Source: Phoma sp. XZ068 (taxonomy: Eukaryota; Ascomycota; Dothideomycetes; Pleosporales; Didymellaceae). Taken from it: a stretch of 64,000 bases of DNA. Every line of letters begins with the position of its first letter. Within the stretch, counting starts at the first letter, position 1. Both the position numbers and the translations under genes were made by a program. Below are positions 20,503-30,408 of this stretch, one piece after another. The stretch lies in contig RBKR01000026.1 in assembly GCA_004835665.1 (NCBI GenBank), forward strand, positions 186,001-250,000, in the 5' to 3' direction. Under the pieces are notes generated by a model. It searched no databases, was not told the origin of the DNA, and saw only the letters and a program-made list of their open reading frames with translations.

Positions 20503-22623
20503 ATGGACCCCAAGAATCTCGAGAAGCAGCGTGAGCCAGAGGAGCCACGCTTCCTCAGCTTCCCACACCTGCCTGAAGGCACAAAGAGGGAGGATGGCAC
20601 ACCTGCGTTGAACAGATGGTCGTCCACCCTCACCACAGGCCACAATTTCCCAGGAGCTCAGGTATATTCTTCTGCGCATGCTTGTATGGAAAATGAAGCT
20701 GATCATTCTGTCATAGGCCATGCTGTACGCCGCCGGAGTTCCCAACAAAGAAGCCATGAAGACATACCCTCAAGTTGGCATTGCAAGTGTGTGGTGGGAG
20801 GGCAACCCATGCAAGTGAGTTTACCCCACGCAAGTGGCGTCATAGTACTGACAGTATCTGCAGCACTCACTGTAAGTCGGTCCTCTCGAATGCACACGTC
20901 CAATCATGTCACCCAATTGCGAATGCCGCAAGAGAGCCTCAACGATGCGTGGGGGCAATTCGCTAATTACTGGTAGTACTCGGACTGGGCAAAGAGATCA
21001 AGAAGCACATTGAGCAGGACAATATGCTTGGGTGGCAGTACAACACCGTGGGGGTATCGGATGGTATCACAATGGGTGGAGAAGGTAATGCGCACTCAGC
21101 CCAGCATGAAATATGGGACTGACAGGACTAGGCATGCGATTCTCCCTCCAGACCCGCGAGATAATAGCAGACAGCATCGAGACCGTCACCTGCGCCCAGC
21201 ACCACGATGCCTGCATTGCGCTCCCCGGATGCGACAAGAACATGCCTGGTGTCATTATGGCATTTGCCCGACACAACCGACCCTCGATCATGGTATATGG
21301 CGGTTCTATCATGCCTGGCTATTCGGAGACATTGAGGAGGCCAATCAACATCTCGACATGCTACGAGAAGCACGGCGCATACATATACAAGAATCTCGAG
21401 AGCGCGGAACCGGGCAAGTTCTCGCCAGACGAGATCATGGAGGATATCGAGAAGCACGCATGTCCAGGAGCCGGAGCTTGTGGTGGCATGTACACCGCGA
21501 ACACCATGTCCACATCCATTGAAGGTAAGCAAGCCGCTCAGAAAACGGCAATACGTGTTAATGATTTGCAGCCATGGGTCTCACCCTCCCCAACTCGTCT
21601 ACAACGCCCGCTGAGTCTCCCGCCAAAATGCGTGAATGCGCCAAAGCCGCCGCTGCAATCCGCGTCTGCATGGAGAAGAACATCACGCCGCGCAAATTAC
21701 TTACCAAAGCGTCTTTTGAAAACGCCCTCGTTATGATGATGGTCCTTGGAGGCTCAACAAACGCTGTTCTGCACTTGCTCGCGATGGCAGGTACAGCAGG
21801 CGTTCCCTTAACAATCGACGACTTCCAGCGCGTCAGCAACAAGATCCCGTTCCTCGCGGACCTCGCACCATCCGGCCAGTTCATGGCCGCCGATTTGTTC
21901 GATATCGGAGGCATGCCTGCAGTAATGAAGCTCCTCATCGCCGCAAACTTGCTCGATGGATCAATCCCCACCGTCACTGGAAAGACTCTGGCCGAGAACG
22001 TAGAGCCCTACCCATCTCTACCACAAGACCAAGTCCTCATCCGCCCGCTGAGCAACCCCATCAAGCCTACCGGCCACATCGAGATTCTGCGTGGAAACCT
22101 CGCGCCCGCTGGCGCCGTAGCCAAAATCACCGGCAAAGAAGGCCTGAGCTTCACCGGCAAGGCCATCGTCTTCAACAAAGAGCACGAGCTCGACGCCGCC
22201 CTGAACCGCGGCGAGATTCCGCACGGCGAAAACGTCGTCGTCGTCGTCCGCTACGAAGGCCCCAAGGGCGGCCCCGGCATGCCCGAGCAACTCAAAGCCA
22301 GCGCCGCCATCATGGGCGCAAAACTCACCAACGTCGCGCTCATCACCGACGGGCGGTACAGTGGCGCGAGTCACGGGTTCATCGTCGGACACATGTGTCC
22401 TGAGGCTGCGGTCGGTGGGCCCATTGCGGTTGTCAAGACGGGCGATGTGATTACGATTGATGCCGAGAAGCACAGGATTGATATGCATGTTAGTGATGAG
22501 GAGATTGCGGAGAGACTTAAGGCGTGGAAGGCGCCGAGTATGCCGGTCACGAGGGGTGTGTTGGCAAAGTACGCGCGGTTGGTGGGAGATGCGTCGCATG
22601 GTGCGATGACGGATTTGTTTTGA
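20503..22623 (+). CDS. Dihydroxy-acid dehydratase (IlvD/Ilv3 family)
   Basis: Six exons (20503-20661, 20717-20814, 20864-20871, 20977-21084, 21132-21524 and 21572-22623) give 605 residues. The enzyme dehydrates dihydroxyacids to 2-keto acids in valine/isoleucine synthesis. The family Fe-S cysteines are in NPCN, CDKNMPG and CPGAGACGGMYTANTM. The active-site region GRYSGASHGF is near the C-terminus. Exon 3 is only 8 nt and is needed to produce the family sequence NPCNTHLLGLGKE. The fifth exon start could be 21126 or 21132 (6-nt shift); 21132 gives the usual GGEGMRFSLQ. The N-terminus (MDPKNLEKQREPEE) is acidic and does not look like a mitochondrial presequence, so this may be a paralogue outside mitochondria or with a missed upstream exon. 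Confidence 0.93.
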
Positions 22624-22990
22624 GCAATTTAGGATGGCGGAAAATATATGTGCTACGAGGATCATGCAAGTGTGCATCAAAGTTTATCATGACCTGCAAA
22701 TGTGACATGGCTGCTGAAAGAAAATGCTGTCCGTTGACTTGACCGTCGGCGTTCGAGGTTAGGATAATACAAGATAGAAGAAATCACGTTCAAAGTGGCA
22801 CCATGTTTGAAGAAATGGGGTATCAAGTTGCTTTTCAGGCAGTGCCTGTCTCCATTGGAAGATGTCCTAGGCTATGAAGCCCCAGCGTAACGCCACAAGC
22901 CGTAACCCATAGATGCTCCATATAAATGCAAGCAGCTTCCTCTAGCGGACCAAGCCAAACGTTCACTCGTCATTACTCGTAGCGAAGCGT
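22624..22990. other. Convergent 3' flanks of DHAD and RPS19
   Basis: Untranslated flank sequence of two convergent genes. Nothing else seen. Confidence 0.6.
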
Positions 22991-23691
22991 TTACTCGTCA
23001 TCCTCCTCCTCCTCGGCCTCGAGGGTGGTCTGGGCAATGCGGTCCAAATCACGCTGGCCGGACTGTGTGATGCGGCGGCCACCCTTGTCCTCGTCAATCT
23101 CAACGACGCCGATCTTCTCGAGCGCCTGGAGGACCTTGCGGTCGACGGAGCCGGAGGCGTCAACGTGGTGGGAGGGGCGGGAGCCGCGGTTCTTGGTGGA
23201 ACTGTTGCCGATTAGCATTGTCTTCTACGTCAAACGTAGGAGGGTGTGCGCACCCGTGGACCTTGCGGAGACGGCCAACACCGACGGTCTTGCGCATGTA
23301 GACGTGGCGGGCGACGGCGGCAGCGCGGACGTAGAACCAGTCAATGTCCTGGGGAGGCAGCTCGTTGGAGTCTTCAATAAATGTTAGCACTTTGCGCGCA
23401 AAAGGTTCAGTGAGAAGCAAACTTACGCGATGTCTTGACGGTATCAACCCAACCTGTAGATAAGACGGTCAGCGAGCTGATCGTACAATTATCCCCCAGC
23501 GACGGGATTCAGGTTTTATCCTTCACCCGCTGGAATAGTACGAACCTGGGCTGCATTTTGTTAGTCCGAGTTCCCAATCAAGGCGTTTGCGACTGTACGT
23601 ACATGGGGAGCTTTCCCTGCCTCTTCAAGAAAGCGGCATAGGAAGTGATGAACTTCTGCGCCTCGACGTCCTTAACGGTAACACCACCCAT
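22991..23691 (-). CDS. RPS19: 40S ribosomal protein S19 (eS19)
   Basis: Five exons on the minus strand (23691-23603, 23550-23546, 23453-23427, 23371-23254 and 23201-22991) give 149 residues, the normal length of eS19. Characteristic stretches are DWFYVRAAAVARHVYMRKTVGVG, read here as two parts, then LRKVHGSTKNRG and RPSHHVDASG. The tail is acidic. Exon 2 is a 5-nt microexon CCCAG: joining 23603 straight to 23453 would give a stop, while including it yields the family sequence KLPIPGWVDT. All four introns have GT/AG ends. The protein is part of the head of the small ribosomal subunit and is needed for 18S maturation. The many short introns near the 5' end are typical of fungal ribosomal protein genes. 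Confidence 0.95.
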
Positions 23692-24249
23692 TTTGTCGGT
23701 ATTGCTGGGAATAGAGGGGTTAGTTGGAGAGGTGTTGAGTCTTGTCGAGTGCGTCGTCGAGGGTGTCGGCCAAATCGAACTTCGATTTTCGTTCGCTCGT
23801 GGCTCGCTAACGCCCGCGCTCACACGGTGTTATGGTCGGCCCGGCAAAAGTGGGCCCGCTGCCATCCACCACTTGTAGTGCACCACCAGTTGTGGCGCAA
23901 AGCTAAACCTTGTTCAGCGCTACCTCGAAGTACCGCTACATTGTCGCAGGTGCAGCCTCTCCAGGCAAAAAAAAAAAGAAAAAATGCCTGTGCTTCACAG
24001 TGTTTTCTTTCAACTCAGCTGTGACATCATTAGTAGCGAAGGCATACAGTTGATCAGCCCAACACATGTCACCACAAAGGAGCGTAGCAATCACCGACTG
24101 TAAATCATTGCCACAAGCGTTTGAAAATGCATGCTTTTCACTTCCGCAACGAACTAGTAATTATTGGAGCACGACTCCTGCAGAGATACATTTGTAATTG
24201 TTTCATTGTTCCACATTACACATTGGTATAGCTATCTACAATATTTAAC
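23692..24249. other. RPS19 promoter and GH93 3' flank
   Basis: No gene. An A-rich run at about 23968-23985 and otherwise featureless sequence. Confidence 0.5.
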
Positions 24250-25416
24250 CTAAGCCTGGGGGAACTGGGTAATATCAACAACAGTTAGCTGCACCTTGTT
24301 GGTAGTGCTAGGGGGAAGAACACCACCACCCATAATAAGCAGCTTCTTCTCGTCCTTGAGAACACGGAGATGGCGAGTATAGTGCTGCTTCTCAGGCGTG
24401 GGAACCCTGATCCAGGGTGTGCCAGCCTCACCCAACCCCCTGTTGATGTAGATATCACCACTGGTACCGGAGCTAACGATGATGGTGCCGTTCTTGCCAC
24501 CTACTGGGGTCCAGACGTTGTAGGGCGAGCCCTCGGGAATGGTGCCGTCGGTCGTGATAAGCTGGTGATCCTCTGCAGAGTCGAACTTCTCCGGATCGGT
24601 AGAGAGGCGGTAGAAGAGAGGGAACTTGTAGTTCGGGCTGTTTGTCGGTCCACCGCCATATTCGTAGGTCATGAGGTACTTGCCGTTGGGCAGGAGCGTT
24701 ACGGTGGGCATACCGGGGCGGTCGGTGTACTTGGAGTGGCGAATGTCATTGATAACGGGGCCCCAGGTCTTGCCGTCAGTAGAGGTCTGGTGAACCATCT
24801 TCTGGCCATAAGTGGCGTTGTCACGCTGGTCCGAGTAGTAGCAGATCAGCTTGTTCTGGTGGAGCATGAGGAAAGGCTCCCAGACGGGAGTAAGACCATT
24901 GTTGGGAATGGCCTCGCCACCAGCAGCGATGTGTGAGACAAATTTCCATGTCACGCCCTTGTCGGTGGAAGCGTATAGCTCAATCTGGGTAGTGGATAGG
25001 TCGGTGGGGATGGAGCTTCCCGAGAGCAGAACGGTACCAGCAGGCCATTGGCCAAACTTCTCGGGAAGGATGTAGAGGAACGGCTGGTAGCGGAGGCCGT
25101 TCTGAGGCTGCGCCTGGTCGTAGACGCGCGAGATCTCCTTCCAGTTGTATCCGCCATCGGTCGACTTGTAGATGGGAAAGTAGACCTTCGACTTGGGGTC
25201 AGTACCCTCAGGGCTGTAGTTCTCCCATGTCGCGAGCAGATTGCCGTTTTTGAACTGAGCTGTGCGAGCGTACAGGGTGCGAGGGTCGGTGTAGTTCGAA
25301 GGCGGCGTAAAGATAACGCGCTGCGAAAAGAACTCGGGAACCTTCGATGAGCCCTGAGGCGCAGCCGAGACGGCCAGGGAAAGCAACGAGGAGAAGAGGA
25401 AGGTAGAAAGCCTCAT
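24250..25416 (-). CDS. Secreted GH93 exo-arabinanase-like protein
   Basis: Intron-free frame of 388 residues from ATG 25416. An in-frame ATG 51 nt upstream would place residues before the signal peptide and is disfavoured. Residues 1-19 form a signal peptide (MRLSTFLFSSLLSLAVSAA). The remainder shows repeated bacterial-neuraminidase-like blades, for example STDGGYNWKE, STDKGVTW and STDGKTWGP, and conserved stretches LLATWENYSPE, LRYQPFLY, NNGLTPVWEPFL, YSDQRDNATYGQ and YTDRPGMP. These match GH93 beta-propeller enzymes, which release arabinobiose from alpha-1,5-L-arabinan. It probably acts extracellularly in pectin side-chain breakdown. Catalytic residues were not assigned individually. Confidence 0.88.
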   Translation of the reverse strand: MRLSTFLFSSLLSLAVSAAPQGSSKVPEFFSQRVIFTPPSNYTDPRTLYARTAQFKNGNLLATWENYSPEGTDPKSKVYFPIYKSTDGGYNWKEISRVYDQAQPQNGLRYQPFLYILPEKFGQWPAGTVLLSGSSIPTDLSTTQIELYASTDKGVTWKFVSHIAAGGEAIPNNGLTPVWEPFLMLHQNKLICYYSDQRDNATYGQKMVHQTSTDGKTWGPVINDIRHSKYTDRPGMPTVTLLPNGKYLMTYEYGGGPTNSPNYKFPLFYRLSTDPEKFDSAEDHQLITTDGTIPEGSPYNVWTPVGGKNGTIIVSSGTSGDIYINRGLGEAGTPWIRVPTPEKQHYTRHLRVLKDEKKLLIMGGGVLPPSTTNKVQLTVVDITQFPQA

Positions 25417-28159
25417 CTTGACGATTGATCTGAGATGCTGGAGAAAAAGTATTTGATCGGCAGTCACCAGAACATATAATCATGTCCCATTTACCAGGAA
25501 ACACGAGCCTCGGACCCGACCTCACGTCACCTACCAGCATGTTCCTGGCGCTTACCAGCATCACACATGGACGTCTTTCTTCCGCTCTCTTCCTCGAGCA
25601 GTCATTTGCGGGGATTCTAGCTCCGGAGAAATTGTCAAGATCATCGACAGTGATGTTGCGGGGAATCGAAGTAACGATATGCCGAAATGTTGTTAGCTTT
25701 GATTGCTCCAGGTTGTCCCGCTCGGAGTTCAGCCGAGGCGCCTCGTACCGCGCTGAATCAAGGCATAGCTGCGTTGATCAGACCATGTGATGCGCAGACA
25801 CGGCCAAAGCCAAGGTAACCATCGGAGAATCACCGAGTATCGTCACCGTCGTGGTGCGAGTGACTTGAGTGTGGTTGACATTTGTTGTCGGAGGCGTCGG
25901 CGGAACACACGGAAAATATGACGCCACGACCTCGCGAACAACGGGAAGGAGTACCTGGGCGGCCCTTATTGGCATTGCTTCCTCTGCTGACAAGACTATC
26001 CGCAATGTCGCCATCCAGTTACCGTCGGCGTTGCAGCATTCGAGGCACCAACATACAAAATACATGCATTACCCAGGAACAGCACAGCTGCGCACTTTCT
26101 CCACTTGTCACGACATAATTAAGCACCTCGACATAGCTGTTGACTGCGTCTCAGGCACTATACAATACAGCAACAATGGCTGATAGTCGATGCCATCGCC
26201 TCCTGACAAGGAACGATTTCTTCACCACTCTTCACCACCAATATACTTCGCAGGGCATACGGTCACCTGACTAAGAAGACGAAGACAACGCTCATGTTGT
26301 TCACTTGCCACGCATGATGCGTCCGTCTCCAGATCGCACAGTCGACGCTTGACCCAGAGATCACCGCTGAGCTTGCCAGGTATTAGCCTAAGTGGAGAGC
26401 GCCCACACACCATCGGCGTAAAATGGACGTGTTCTTCACATAAAGTAATGTGGTGGTCTTCACTTTCTGAGAAAGAATATGCTATTATTTACGGTGTTTT
26501 CGAGGAAACCGCCAAGGCAACCTTTTCGTCGCAGGTAAAGTCGTCGGGTGTGAGAAATCGGTTCGAGGAACGCGGCGACCAGAGTGAAACCGAATTCTAG
26601 GATCGAGAACTGCATGTAATGGCAGATACCCAAAGGTTTATTGTGTTGTAAACGGTGATGTGGTCGGCGTGCGGCGGTTTGAGCAGGATATGTAAGCTGC
26701 TATAACCTGCTCGTAGACTAAGGCAAGGGTTGTATTAGCACGCGAAGGGAAGTATAAGACCGCCGTATTTGCCCTTTTCTTTCTTTCCTATGGATCGATT
26801 GTAGCTTATGATGAAGATGGTACGTTGTAAGTAGTAAAACTCTCCTGAGGTTCGATCCCTTTTCCACACTCGGACCTGATTTCTCTTACTTGGCCCCGGA
26901 CGGTCAGTCTCCCAATATGGACTCTGGACCCCTTGGGCTCATGGGATTGTATTCCCCTCGACGGACATTGTTTCGACTTCGTCACGAGGCTCAGCAACAA
27001 AGAAACAAGACCTGCGAAACGAAACACATGGACCTACAGCGTTGGATGGCAGAGACTTCATGTCAAGGTCTCGCTGTCACAGCTAGTGATTTGGAGAAGT
27101 TCACCGACAATCAACTCCTTTCGGACCCACCCTCCTTTGCCATGCCTTGGTTCTCCGTATAATCGTATAACCGACGCTCCAAAAATTTACATTGCACTCC
27201 TTCATGCAAGCCAGACTGTAAAAAGACGTTGTTCCGCGCGCTATTGGAGATATTGTTTCATGTATGAAACTGGGTGGACTTACCCCTGGCTAAAGAGAGT
27301 CAGCGTGCCGCACCCGTAGACCCACCTATTCTAGCTCGCTTACGTGCATGACCGTTGCACCAGACATGGCTGCGAGGCGACAACATTAAAGGAGCACGCC
27401 GTTGGTTGTGGTTTAGTATGATGTGGCTTTCGGGCTCGCGACATCATGGTTATTCCTTACATCTTGAGTAGTACTCGAGCTTTCGGATGACCGATGATGC
27501 ATCGGCATTAATGCATGAACGAACGATCGAAACTAGATGTTTGACAGCTGCCCCACCTCATGCATCGCTGAGGCACCCGATAGAAACAATTGTGGACTTG
27601 GCGGCGTCAACTCTCCCGATGCAAAATTGGACAGGAGCATTGGGATGCATGTTCGCACGCTCACTAAACCTGTTTCCGAGAACCAGAACCAGACACCGAC
27701 CGCCACGCGGAATCCTTCTGCCAGGAACACAGTGTATCTAGACCTCCGTGCTGTGCAGGGTACACCGTAGGAGCGTGTTCTGAAGCCTCGTTTTACCGCT
27801 CAGCCTGCAGGCACGGGACACTCCCAGATCCCCCAATGTCGCTTGTCTATCTCAAAGCGGTATTGTAGGTGGGGTTTCCGGGATCGCGCAATGAGTGAAC
27901 GATGCTTTGCGCGCGGCATGAATCATTGTGTCGTGGGCTTTCATCTTAGACGTCTTGGGACTGGAATATAAGGATGCGAAGACACCTCGAGAATTGAACC
28001 TCATCGCTACAGTTCACTACCTTCGTTCCCACCTTCATTCATTCATTCCAAGTCCGCTAGCCGGCTCCACATTCTTTTCAGAACTTACCATCGTTTGCAA
28101 CGACAATCTTCACAACTCTCTCAAACTCCTTTTCAAAGATCCCAAATCAATCCATCAAC
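25417..28159. other. 2.7-kb divergent promoter interval (GH93 / LPMO)
   Basis: No gene supported. The genes on either side point outward, so this is shared upstream DNA. The only longer frames (25482-25790 and 26917-27162, plus strand) lack recognisable features. The right end has core promoter elements of the LPMO gene (separate entry). Confidence 0.5.
27869..27972 (+). promoter_or_regulatory. LPMO promoter: CreA-like site and TATA box
   Basis: GTGGGG at 27869-27874 fits the SYGGRG consensus of the carbon-catabolite repressor CreA/Cre1. AATATAAG at 27965-27972 is a TATA-like element about 190 nt before the ATG, consistent with a strongly regulated secreted-enzyme gene. A single CreA-like hexamer is weak evidence by itself. 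Confidence 0.45.
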
Positions 28160-29212
28160 ATGCTTTCCAAGATCGCTACCGTTGCCGCTTTCGCCGCTGG
28201 CGCCCTTGCCCACGGCACTGTCACCGGTGTCACCATCGATGGCCAGTTCGAGCAGGGTTTCCTCCTCGACTACTACTACGCCAACAAGAACGGCCAGACC
28301 CCCGCTGAGCACATTGGTTGGTACGCCGAGAACCTCGACAACGGCTTTGTCGAGCCCAACTCCTTCGGCGAGGCCGACATCATCTGCCACAAGGCTGGTA
28401 GCCCCAAGCAGTCCTCCGACTCCATGGCCAAGGTCGCTGCCGGTGGCACAGTCGAGTTCCACTGGACCAACTGGCCCGAGTCCCACGTTGGACCCGTCAT
28501 CACATACGTTGCTCCCTACACTGGTGATGTCGAGTCTGTTGACAAGACTTCGCTCAAGTGGACCAAGATCCAGGCCGACGGATACGCCAACGGCGAGTGG
28601 GCTGCCGTCAAGATGATCGGCCAGAACAACACATGGCCCGTCACCGTCCCTGAGTCCCTTGCCGCTGGCAAGTACGTCTTCCGCCACGAGATCATCGCTC
28701 TCCACGGTGCTGGCTCCGCCAACGGTGCCCAGAACTACCCCCAGTGCTTGAACATTGAGGTCACCGGTTCCGGAACCGCGAAGCCCGAGGGTGTCGTCGG
28801 TACCAGCCTCTACAAGGCTGATGAGGATGGCATCATCTTCAACCCCTACGCCTCCACCATCACCTACAACATCCCCGGCCCTGCTCTCTGGACCGGCGGC
28901 TCCGGCTCTGGCTCTTCCCCCGCTCCCAGCACACCCAGCAACGGCACTGCTCCTACCCCCACTGCTCCTGCTGCTACTTCCGCTGCTGCCTCCGCCCCTG
29001 CTGCTTCATCTGCTGCCGCTTCCGCTCCTGCTGCCACCTCTGTCGCCGCCGAGGCCAACCCCACCGCCTCATCCGCACCCGCTCCTTCCTCCGGCGCTGG
29101 CTCCGGTGCCGGTCTCCCCAAGACCTTCACCATCGAGACCTTCATTGCCTGGCTCGAGGAGAACGCTGGTTCTTCCAGCAAGGCCCGCCGCCACGCTCGC
29201 TCTCTCTTCTAG
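28160..29212 (+). CDS. Secreted AA9 lytic polysaccharide monooxygenase
   Basis: Intron-free 350-residue protein. Signal peptide residues 1-17 end in ALA, so the mature chain begins with His18, the N-terminal copper ligand required in this family. The second ligand lies in PESHVGPVITYV (His about 110), and the axial Tyr is in AQNYPQC. Cys in DIICHKAG and PQCLNIEV form the usual disulfide. AA9 enzymes oxidatively cleave cellulose or related glucans outside the cell. After the catalytic domain (to about residue 245) comes a Ser/Ala/Pro/Thr-rich linker. It ends in a short module TFTIETFIAWLEEN with basic tail KARRHARSLF, with no CBM1. Strong codon bias (C-ending codons) suggests high expression. 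Confidence 0.95.
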   Translation: MLSKIATVAAFAAGALAHGTVTGVTIDGQFEQGFLLDYYYANKNGQTPAEHIGWYAENLDNGFVEPNSFGEADIICHKAGSPKQSSDSMAKVAAGGTVEFHWTNWPESHVGPVITYVAPYTGDVESVDKTSLKWTKIQADGYANGEWAAVKMIGQNNTWPVTVPESLAAGKYVFRHEIIALHGAGSANGAQNYPQCLNIEVTGSGTAKPEGVVGTSLYKADEDGIIFNPYASTITYNIPGPALWTGGSGSGSSPAPSTPSNGTAPTPTAPAATSAAASAPAASSAAASAPAATSVAAEANPTASSAPAPSSGAGSGAGLPKTFTIETFIAWLEENAGSSSKARRHARSLF

Positions 29213-29589
29213 ATGTCTGCTTTAGATGTCTAGAGGCGCGGACATGATTGATGTTTCTTCGAATACTTTTTTGAGAGTGGATTGTATCGTTCTTCGATGG
29301 CCACATCTTCGATTCTTTGTGTATAGCACTTACCCTTTTTTGTAGCATAGCGCCTTTGGGGACTAAAATGAGTTCTGCGGTGAATATAAGCTGCGTTGTT
29401 AAATTTTCCATCTCTTCCGCATGAGTGACCCATTGAAACGTGATTGCGCACAAGCTCATTTGAAATGGACAGAGTTTGAAGTACGAAAGTGTAGTTGTGG
29501 ATGAATCTGTCGTGTTGATCAGACTATCTACGATGTCCCCAGTACCTAGTTACAATACTGTCTCAACTTGCCCAGCACCGGCAACGGCC
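29213..29589. other. 3' flanks of LPMO and RING-like gene
   Basis: Convergent untranslated sequence. Nothing else seen. Confidence 0.6.
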
Positions 29590-30375
29590 TCAGAACCTTT
29601 GCTCCCATCTCAACGTTAGTATGCCAACAACCCATCCGACAATCACCTTCCACGATGACAACACACCCTCTAGCCCGGGCTCACCTTTGGCCAAGTGCGG
29701 TACGAGCCTTGTCAGGTTTTTGTACCGCATGCGCGCCGCCTGCTCTTTCAACCACTTGTTTTCCGCTTGCCGAAGGAGCTTTTCAACAACAAAATTCTCC
29801 AAACAACACTCTAAATCCAACTTCAACCGCTCAGGCGTGGTTAAATGCTGAACCTGGCGTGTATTGAAGTACTTGAACAGCTCGTGCATGATTGTTCGTG
29901 GTGACAGGTGTGAAGTTTCAAGTCGTTCGCTTCCACACTCAAGAGCGAGGACAGCATACGCAGAGTCAATTGCCTTGACGGCCTCTAGTCCATCAACAAT
30001 GATTGACTGTTTGGCGAAGTACTCGACAGGTGTACCCCGAATTTGGGAGACCATGCCAAGTATCAGAGTTGGTTGCAAAGGAGCCGGTACGTCAATGCGA
30101 AAGGTAAAGTTGTCACAGATGGGGCATGTGATGCAGAGATCGTTGCGTCCGAGAAGATCGTAGCGCTCCGTTAGGCATGATGGACATGCAGTATGTCCGC
30201 AACCCGGGAGCTGTACGGCTACACCCCGAGGAAGGTCGAGTTTCTCTTCTTGGCATGTCCAATTGTTGCAGCACATGCAAGTAAGCCCGTTGTGATTCGG
30301 TAGCTCGTGATGAACTCGTGGAGGTTCGATCATTAGGTTGCGAATACCATATGTTTTTGAGCGTGGCGTGCCCAT
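29590..30375 (-). CDS. RING-like zinc-finger protein (possibly 3' half of a larger gene)
   Basis: 261 residues starting at ATG 30375. Residues 32-90 carry a Cys/His arrangement CMCCNNWTC...GCGHTACPSC...CPIC that fits a RING-type or degenerate zinc-binding domain, which often marks E3 ubiquitin ligases. The C-terminal half is helical, with a possible hydrophobic segment (VIVGWVVGILTL) near the end. The frame is the same as that of the upstream gene. The only interruption is one TAG at 30411-30409, after which 11 sense codons lead to this ATG. It may therefore be the C-terminal part of a ~630-residue protein. The function is not recognised. Confidence 0.6.
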   Translation of the reverse strand: MGTPRSKTYGIRNLMIEPPRVHHELPNHNGLTCMCCNNWTCQEEKLDLPRGVAVQLPGCGHTACPSCLTERYDLLGRNDLCITCPICDNFTFRIDVPAPLQPTLILGMVSQIRGTPVEYFAKQSIIVDGLEAVKAIDSAYAVLALECGSERLETSHLSPRTIMHELFKYFNTRQVQHLTTPERLKLDLECCLENFVVEKLLRQAENKWLKEQAARMRYKNLTRLVPHLAKGEPGLEGVLSSWKVIVGWVVGILTLRWEQRF

Positions 30376-30408
30376 GAGCGAAGGCGTATCATCATTAATT
30401 CGAGCGTT

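Noticed and set aside
24250..25467. Start of the GH93 gene at the upstream in-frame ATG 25467
   Set aside because: It would put 17 residues before an excellent signal peptide; ATG 25416 is preferred.
26800..26860. ATGATGA followed by CTGA as another C/D snoRNA
   Set aside because: The C-D distance is only ~45 nt and the flanks cannot pair; no intron signals around it.
26845..26870. GGTTCGATCCC resembles a tRNA T-loop/B box
   Set aside because: Flanking bases do not form a T-stem, acceptor stem or anticodon arm.
26917..27162. 81-codon plus-strand ORF in the GH93/LPMO interval
   Set aside because: No domain, signal peptide, intron context or codon bias; probably chance.
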